From NCBI GenBank assembly GCA_034112285.1, contig JAWUVP010000083.1, forward strand, positions 1 to 63,260: 63,260 nucleotides of DNA, written 5' to 3'. The notes below the pieces were generated by a model. That model saw only the letters and a program-made list of their open reading frames with translations, ran no database searches and was not told the DNA's origin. Below, in pieces: positions 54,067 to 61,000 of the stretch. The stretch's first letter is position 1, and each line of letters opens with the position of its first letter. The position numbers and the translations under genes are program-made. This DNA comes from JAWUVP01 sp034112285 (GTDB lineage Bacteria; Pseudomonadota; Gammaproteobacteria; JABDGN01).

Positions 54067-55241
54067 TAAGCTCTCCTTTTGGCTGTGTTAGTCTTTTGAT
54101 TGAAATCAAGATATCGTACACTTTGCTCTATCAAGATACTAGAAATTTTATTAAGTGTCTTCATCGGCCAATTCTCATCGGCAACCTCAACACTTAATGC
54201 CTGGCTATAAAGTAATGAGTTACCAGCACTCGTTAGCCAACTAGGAAATACAATGATCCCTTTAGCCGTGGCTTGGTCACGTAATGCTAGGTTAGTAAAA
54301 GGTAAATTGGCACCTGCTAGAATATAATTGGTCACACTATCACTAAAGGTATGGTCTTGTATCACATCAAGCAGTTCAGCATCAATGGCATAGCGGTTAG
54401 CACATAAAGCGATACAATTCGCTTTGTGCTCTCTTAGTGCGCTATGCCAATGTACACGAATATTGGTGGGATCTGCCGGTTGCCACTGTGTGGCAGCTGA
54501 TGAAATATAGAGTGGGTAAAGTTGTTCAAGAGTACTAAAATTAGGATTTTCAACGCGCAGTTGAATGAGCTGCTCAATATCAATACCAGTTTCACAGGCC
54601 ATATAGCCCGAGTGATCAACAATATTGATAATATCAGCGATGCCACTCTGATGCAGATAGTAGGCTAGGCTGTTACCAATTTTTCCGAAACCTTGTAAAA
54701 TAATTCGTAACCGTTGTTGGCTAACGTGTTTCATCAGTTCTGTGATGCTGTAACCCACTGCAGATTTTTCAAGATTGAAATATTTGTTTATTGGTAATGT
54801 AACGCGATCTGCAAGTTTGGAACACTGATTTGGGATGCCTAATTTTTCTGCGTGCATTTGTCCTAAGGCATAAAAAGCAGAATCAAGCCCCATCCCTTGA
54901 ACAATTTTTTCAATGACGGCTGCATCCGTATTCAAATCAGCGCCGGTGCCCCATGACTGCTTAAGCTGTGGTTCACAATATTGTAAAAATTCAGTTAACA
55001 CCGCCAATGAATCTGGGTGCTGTGGATTAAATCGAATGCCAGCCTTCGCACCACCAAAAGGTATTTCATTAAGTTGGTTTTTTAGTGTCATGTTTTGAGC
55101 CAGTTCACTCACCTCAGATAATGAGGCATCTTGTTGCATGAATGTACCACCACCACAGGCACCATTGATTAACTGATTGATAACAAGCCACCCATCAGCG
55201 TCGAAAGTTTGGCTATTCCAGTTAATGATATGTTGTGGCAT
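54066..55241 (-). CDS. Glu/Leu/Phe/Val dehydrogenase-like oxidoreductase
   Basis: 391 residues from the ATG at 55241. The dimerisation and substrate domain has NMTLKNQLNEIPFGGAKAGI, with both lysines of the K-x(8-11)-GGAK motif, and WGTGADLNTD for the catalytic Asp region. The nucleotide-binding domain has ILQGFGKIGNSLAYYL (G-x-G-x-x-G). The family interconverts amino acids and 2-oxo acids with NAD(P)H. It is first in an operon with a ThDP enzyme, so it may supply a 2-oxo acid from an amino acid, or aminate a product. It is diverged from housekeeping GdhA (shorter). Confidence 0.83.
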   Translation of the reverse strand: MPQHIINWNSQTFDADGWLVINQLINGACGGGTFMQQDASLSEVSELAQNMTLKNQLNEIPFGGAKAGIRFNPQHPDSLAVLTEFLQYCEPQLKQSWGTGADLNTDAAVIEKIVQGMGLDSAFYALGQMHAEKLGIPNQCSKLADRVTLPINKYFNLEKSAVGYSITELMKHVSQQRLRIILQGFGKIGNSLAYYLHQSGIADIINIVDHSGYMACETGIDIEQLIQLRVENPNFSTLEQLYPLYISSAATQWQPADPTNIRVHWHSALREHKANCIALCANRYAIDAELLDVIQDHTFSDSVTNYILAGANLPFTNLALRDQATAKGIIVFPSWLTSAGNSLLYSQALSVEVADENWPMKTLNKISSILIEQSVRYLDFNQKTNTAKRRA

Positions 55242-55548
55242 AAGTAATTGTCTCAATAATAAATAGTTAAGCTATCAAATATCCTTTTGTTGTTCCTCGG
55301 CATGATAGTATTATCTTTACCTTTTCTGTCCTTTGGCCTCTAATTATACAGAAAACTATGCAAATAGAAAAGATCTTTTTCTTTTTGTACACCTATTTGT
55401 ACACCTATTTCAATATTGCTGAGAATTTAAGTCACCAAGATTACACCGCATATCATCGTTAAAATATATGAATTTTAAATGGATTACCTAAGAAGGAATA
55501 TTTTCAGAAATAAAATCACGATTTTAGGATAGAAAGTGCAGGTTAAAG
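55242..55548 (-). promoter_or_regulatory. Leader and control region of the biosynthetic operon
   Basis: About 307 bp between the dehydrogenase gene and the IS element, no gene. A perfect TATAAT lies at 55343-55348 on the minus strand (TGTATAATTAG, weak -35), giving a start near 55336 and a leader of about 95 nt. Upstream is a perfect 12-bp tandem repeat (minus strand AATAGGTGTACA twice), separately listed. The rest is AT-rich without clear structure. Confidence 0.6.
55386..55409. repeat. 12-bp tandem direct repeat upstream of the operon promoter
   Basis: TGTACACCTATT at 55386-55397 and again at 55398-55409, with flanking T's extending the match. The unit contains the palindromic TGTACA. The pair is centred about 61.5 bp upstream of the predicted start, the position where class I activators bind. 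Confidence 0.65.
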
Positions 55549-56810
55549 TGGCCCCCAAAGTCAACACCAAAAAGTGACTGGTATAAGAGGTAGTCTCCTG
55601 TTAATAAACACTAAAATTCAAGCAATCATTATCCCTTGAGCTGATTCACCAGCATAAACCTGGGCAGGTGTTTTATATCCCAAGGATTGATGATTTCGCT
55701 CTTGGTTGTAATAAACAAAATACTCACCAATATATTTGTTAGCTTCAGCGACAGTCGTGAGGTTCCTGAGGTAAACACACTCATATTTCACACTTCGCCA
55801 TAATCGCTCTATAAAAATATTGTCCAATGCGCGACCTTTACCATCCATGCTGAGCTGGATGTTTTTTGCCAAAATTATTGCTGTGAATTTAGGGCTCGTA
55901 AACTGTGAACCCTGATCACTATTAAATATTTCACAGCTACCCGTCGCTAAAGCCACATTCAGTGTTTCAATACAAAAGTCTACTTCCATTGTGGTACTGA
56001 TAGACCATGCAATAACGTAACGACTAAACCAGTCTATAATCGCGACTAAATAGACAAAGCCACCTGATAACCGAATGTAAGTGATGTCAGTGCTCCACAC
56101 CTGATCGACTTGATTTATTAACAACCCGCGTAATAAATAAGGATACACCTTATGCGCTACATTCCGTTTGCTCAGGTTTTTCTTTGGATAAATGGCCTCT
56201 ATCCCCATGAGCTTATATAACCGCTGTAATCGATTACGATTCACTGTGTATCCCTGCAAGTGAAGATAAACCACCATTCGTCGAGTTCCGATAAAAGGGT
56301 GTCGTGTATACTCTTCATCTATCAGATGCATCAATTCAATTGATAGACTATCCATGCAAACTGCTTCGTAATATAAGCTAGAGCGTGGGAGTGATAGCAA
56401 CTCACATTGTCGCCGGACACTAAGTGCTTTGCTATCATTATCAACCAGTTTTCGGAGCTTAGCTGCTGAACAGTTCAGATTTTTTTTCAACCAGTCGCGT
56501 TCAACTGTTAATCGTCCAATTTGTTCATAAAGCTCATCGACCAAGCTTTCCTGAGCATTCTCCTTGCCACGGCGCTTGTCTGAAAAAATATCAGGCACAC
56601 CCGCTAGAAGTTGCTTTTTCCAGGTTGATATCTGTGTGCTGTGCACCTTATATTTTGACGTTAATTCATTTTGGGTAAGTGCCCCTTTCACTGCTTCCAG
56701 GGCTATCTTACCTTTTTCTGCTCCGCTGTAACTCTTGCGCTTTCCTGTCATTTTTGCTCCTCGTTTGGTGGAGAATAACATCTTATTCACTGGTACAGTT
56801 TTAGGGTCCA
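55549..56810 (-). mobile_element. IS3-family insertion sequence
   Basis: About 1.26 kb. The proposed ends are TGGCCCCCAAA (from 55549) and, reverse-complemented, TGGACCCTAAA (ending 56810): imperfect inverted repeats matching at 9 of 11 positions. The single transposase gene fills the interior. No clear 3-4-bp target duplication is seen (left flank AAAG, right flank TTAT), so ends could be off by a few bases or the copy may be rearranged. Confidence 0.75.
55618..56751 (-). CDS. IS3-family transposase (OrfA-OrfB in one frame)
   Basis: 377 residues from the ATG at 56751 (GAGGAG upstream). The N-terminal helix-turn-helix part has KRKSYSGAEKGKIALEAVKG and STQISTWKKQLL, then a leucine-zipper-like ELYEQIGRLTVERDWLKKN. 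The integrase core has the DDE residues in VWSTDITYIRL, FNSDQGSQFTS and DNIFIERLWRSVKYE. Most IS3 elements make OrfAB by -1 frameshifting; here both parts are in one continuous frame. The enzyme appears intact. Confidence 0.92.
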   Translation of the reverse strand: MTGKRKSYSGAEKGKIALEAVKGALTQNELTSKYKVHSTQISTWKKQLLAGVPDIFSDKRRGKENAQESLVDELYEQIGRLTVERDWLKKNLNCSAAKLRKLVDNDSKALSVRRQCELLSLPRSSLYYEAVCMDSLSIELMHLIDEEYTRHPFIGTRRMVVYLHLQGYTVNRNRLQRLYKLMGIEAIYPKKNLSKRNVAHKVYPYLLRGLLINQVDQVWSTDITYIRLSGGFVYLVAIIDWFSRYVIAWSISTTMEVDFCIETLNVALATGSCEIFNSDQGSQFTSPKFTAIILAKNIQLSMDGKGRALDNIFIERLWRSVKYECVYLRNLTTVAEANKYIGEYFVYYNQERNHQSLGYKTPAQVYAGESAQGIMIA

Positions 56811-56848
56811 TTATATGTTGCACCGATAAGCTATTAATAAGAATTATA

Positions 56849-58030
56849 TTATATCTTCAATTGTCTCCTAAAATAGATCATACATATCAATACACTAACA
56901 ACAACAAAAGACACCGCTAGCGGAAGCTGTGAATTTTCGTTTAATATAATTGCGAAAAAACTAATAAAGCTTGTTACGATAATTTGAATTACGCCATATA
57001 ATGCACTAGCAACGCCAGCACAGTGAGCAAATGGCTCAATTGCCTCAATCATTGTATTAGCAGAGATAAATGCAACACCGATAAAAGTGAAAAACATAGG
57101 TATCAAGATGTAAATTAATTTTGTTCCACAAAGATAATATAAGAAAATCATTAAAAAAGAACTTACTATTAACGAGAAAATTCCAATAACAATCATTCTA
57201 TGCACTCCCATACGCATAACCAAAAATCCATTCACAAAGCTGCCTACACTAAGGGCTAAAGCGTTAAAGAATGAAAGCCAACCATACTGTATGACTGTCA
57301 ATCCTAATTTATGCTGATAGAGAAATGGAGTGATGGTCATATACAATATGACACAAGCATATGCTAGACCAGAGGAAAAGGCATTAGTAAAAAACTTCTT
57401 ATGTAGTAATATTTCTCTACAAGTTGCACCAAGACGTTTCCATACTAATTTTTTTTTATGTTCAGATAACAATGTTTCAGGACAAAAAAGAAGTATCGCG
57501 ATAGCGACTAAGCTAGAAATTATAAATAATAAGAAGAAATTTGCTTGCCAATTGAACATATCTTGCACATATCCACCAATAGTTGGGGCAAGTGGCGGAG
57601 TTAAAGTAATTACCATAGTCAGATATGAACTTATTTTGGCCAACTTGTTACCAGCATATCTATCTTTCATCATTGCTCTAATTACAGCACCTGGTGCTCC
57701 AGCTCCAACACCTTGTATCAGTCTACTAATCAGAAAAATATAAACTGAAGTAGAAACGATTGCTAACAATGAACCCATGATGAAAATCAGCATTCCTATA
57801 AGTATTATTGGTTTTCTGCCATAGCTATCAGATAAAAAGCCATATAATAACTGTACAGTCCCCATACCCAATAAATATATTGATATTGAGATTTGAATCA
57901 AACCTGGGTTAGCGTGAAAATATTTTGCAATATAAGGAAAGGAAGGAATAAAGCTATCTATTGCAAACTGACTAACAATTGCTAATAAAACAATAAACAG
58001 AAAAATATCTTTACCTTTTTTTAAGGTCAT
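56849..58030 (-). CDS. MFS exporter, Bcr/CflA family, coupled to the NRPS gene
   Basis: 393 residues, 12 membrane helices. FAIDSFIPSFPYIAKYFHAN is the Bcr/CflA TM1 signature; GFLSDSYGRKPIILIGM follows TM2; SRLIQGVGAGAPGAVIRAMMK is TM4; TLTPPLAPTIGGYVQ is TM5. The ATG overlaps the NRPS stop as ATGA, so it is translated with the synthetase and most likely exports the peptide product. The stop is 38 bp from the IS3 end. AT-rich like the NRPS, unlike the Bcr/CflA gene at 43.7 kb. Confidence 0.9.
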   Translation of the reverse strand: MTLKKGKDIFLFIVLLAIVSQFAIDSFIPSFPYIAKYFHANPGLIQISISIYLLGMGTVQLLYGFLSDSYGRKPIILIGMLIFIMGSLLAIVSTSVYIFLISRLIQGVGAGAPGAVIRAMMKDRYAGNKLAKISSYLTMVITLTPPLAPTIGGYVQDMFNWQANFFLLFIISSLVAIAILLFCPETLLSEHKKKLVWKRLGATCREILLHKKFFTNAFSSGLAYACVILYMTITPFLYQHKLGLTVIQYGWLSFFNALALSVGSFVNGFLVMRMGVHRMIVIGIFSLIVSSFLMIFLYYLCGTKLIYILIPMFFTFIGVAFISANTMIEAIEPFAHCAGVASALYGVIQIIVTSFISFFAIILNENSQLPLAVSFVVVSVLICMIYFRRQLKI

Positions 58031-61000
58031 TGTATTTCCTTTTTAAGGATATCATTAAAAATATTCACGAGACTATCTAGCTCCTCTTTGAATATCGACC
58101 AATGATCAGCATTAAGCTGATAATAATCGACTACAGCACATAAAGACTTCCATTTTTCAATGTCACCATTTGCTATTGCTATAAAATAATTATTAACTAG
58201 TTCACTTGCTTCAGGATCTTCTAATTTCCCTTTAGCTTTAATAAAAGCTACATCCAAACTGCTCGGCTCTAATTTGCACTTTTTAAGCATTTCCATTTCA
58301 GCTATAATAACCTTCTTTTGGCGCAGAGCAAAGCTAGAAGGTAGCTTGCTATCTAGTCGTTTTTCCAATAGCTCATCTAGTAGCACATTTAAATTATTTA
58401 TGTCTAACATGTCATGAAGAAGATAGCTATCTATAATAATTGTTTTATAGATAGAAACGCCTTTTTTTCCTAGAAGACAGGCTATTTTGTAGGCTAAAAC
58501 ACCACCGAAAGACCATCCAGCTATAAAAATAGATTCATTTTTAATAATATTATCTAATATATAAGCAGTATATAATTTAGCCAACACATCAATGTCATTT
58601 ATGAGTTCACCTTCACTAAATAAATTATAAGAATCCACGCCATACACTGAATATTTTTCATCTAATTTTTCAGCAAGAGGTAGATATGAATAACATCCCC
58701 CACCTCCTGGATGTATAATGAATAACTTCACCGATGACGAGTCTTCGTTCAATTTAACTATCGGCTCATATAGTAATTTATTTTTTTCCACTTGAAGTTC
58801 AGTAGCTTGTTTTTTTATCGTCGTATTTTTAAAAATCCATTGGCTTGAAATATTTATCTTGAATTCTTTTTTCAATTGTTCTGCTAACTGCATGGATTTC
58901 AAGGAATCACCGCCTTGTATAAAAAAACTATCGTTTACCGATATTATATTCGTTTGCAAGACATCCCGCCAAATTTTATAAAGTTTGTTCTCAGTAGGTG
59001 TGGATGGTTTATCATTCACACAACCAAAACACTCTTTATCTGCCAACTCTCTCAGCTGTCTATAGTCTGTTTTCCCAGCTTTTGTCAAAGGAATAGCAGC
59101 TAACATCTTATATATACCTGGAAGCATGAATATTGGTAACAAATCATCCATATATTCTCTAAGATCAGACAAACAGAATTCATGTTGTGATTCGTAGAAA
59201 ATAGCAATCATCTGATTCTTATTAACGACAGTAGCCACCCGAGAAATATCGCCCATACTTAAAAGTGCAGCTTCAATCTCCCCTAACTCTATTCTAAAAC
59301 CACGTATCTTCACTTGGCCATCTATACGACCTATGAACTGTAGTTTTCCTTCGGGTAACCAGCGCACCAGATCACCCGTCCGATACAGCTTCCCTTCACC
59401 ATAAGGATTCGCTATAAATTTCTCCCGGGTTAATTCTGCCCTGTTCAAATATCCTCGAGCTACGCCATCACCACCAACATGTAATTCTCCTGGGACACCA
59501 GGAGGACATAACAGTCCATATTTGCTCAGTACGTAACATGTTGTATTTTTCACGGGTGTACCAATTGAAACCTCTTGTTCTATTTCATTATTATTACTCA
59601 CAATCTCTTTAGTAGAAAATACCGTGTTCTCAGTTGGCCCATAACAATTAATTAACGAAACCGACTTGTTGTTTTTAAAAAATGTTTTTACAACATTTGA
59701 TTGTAATTTTTCACCACCGAGATAGATTGTAGAAAGTTTTGAAAACAATTCGTTATCACTCCTTAGAACATTGTCAAAAAATGATGGTGTTAAAAAAATA
59801 TGTTGAATTTTTTTCTGATATAAGTAGGATTTAAACTTACCAACATCCAACAAAGTTTTCTTATTCACACATACTAATGTAGCACCTCGCAACAATGTAA
59901 CCCAAACTTCAAAGGTTGCCGCATCAAAAGATATATTTGATAAATGCGCAACTCTTTCGCTAGGCGTGAATTTTATATAATCTGAATCGTATGCCAAGCT
60001 AGTAACCGAGTGTTGCTCCACCATAACGCCCTTTGGCTTGCCTGTAGAACCAGAAGTATAAAGAACATAAGCCAAATCACTTCCACACACGTCAATATCA
60101 GGCCTATCCCCTTGATAGTTATCTAAAGTAGCATCTACACTCTCTAAACAAATAATTTTATTTTGAGACGTCGACATACAAAACTTACTTTCAGAAAGTA
60201 TTTTAGTACTCAAGACTAATTCACACGCGGAATCTTCAAGCATATACTGTAAGCGTGACTCGGGGTATTCTGGGGAAAGCGGCATATAGGCTCCACCCGA
60301 TTTTATAATCGCTAACATCGCTATGACTGAATTGATACCTCGTTCTAAGCATACACCGATCAGCATATCTCTTAACAATGGCTTATTCGTTCTTCGCTGA
60401 TAGTGTTCTCGAATAAAATGGGCTAGTTGATTAGTTTTCTTATCAAGTTCACCATATGTTAGTTCTCGCTCACCTTCAATCAATGCTATATTTTGTGCAT
60501 TAAGTTTTGCTTGATCCGAAAACAGCTCTGCTAATGATTCTTTCTTTGGATAAGCTTGCACGGTATTATTCCATGTACTTAATAGTTTTGTTTTTTCATC
60601 ATTATCAAGCAACGGCACTTCCATCATTTTCTTGTTTGGTGATATTATTATCCACTTTAACACTAAATCCAAATGTAACAATAAATTTTCTACATAATAT
60701 GGTAAGAAAACCTCCCTATCATATGCGATATCAACCATCAAATTATCACTCAAGCTAATTGAAATGACTAAAGGGTAATTTGTCTTTTCTTGCCCCAGTA
60801 ATTTATCAAAATTAAGCTTATTCGCTTCATCTTTACTGTCACCGACCGGATAATTTTCAAAGACATACAAACTGTAAAATAAAGGCAGCTCATTACTAAT
60901 ATCACTCTGAGCCTGAACCTCACCCAATGTCAAATAACTGTACTGATTCGATAATTGCATACGCTCATGTTGGCGCTGCAAGTGACTCAACACATCACCC

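Noticed and set aside
55618..56751. Programmed -1 frameshift in the IS3 transposase
   Set aside because: OrfA and OrfB parts are in one uninterrupted frame, so no frameshift is needed.
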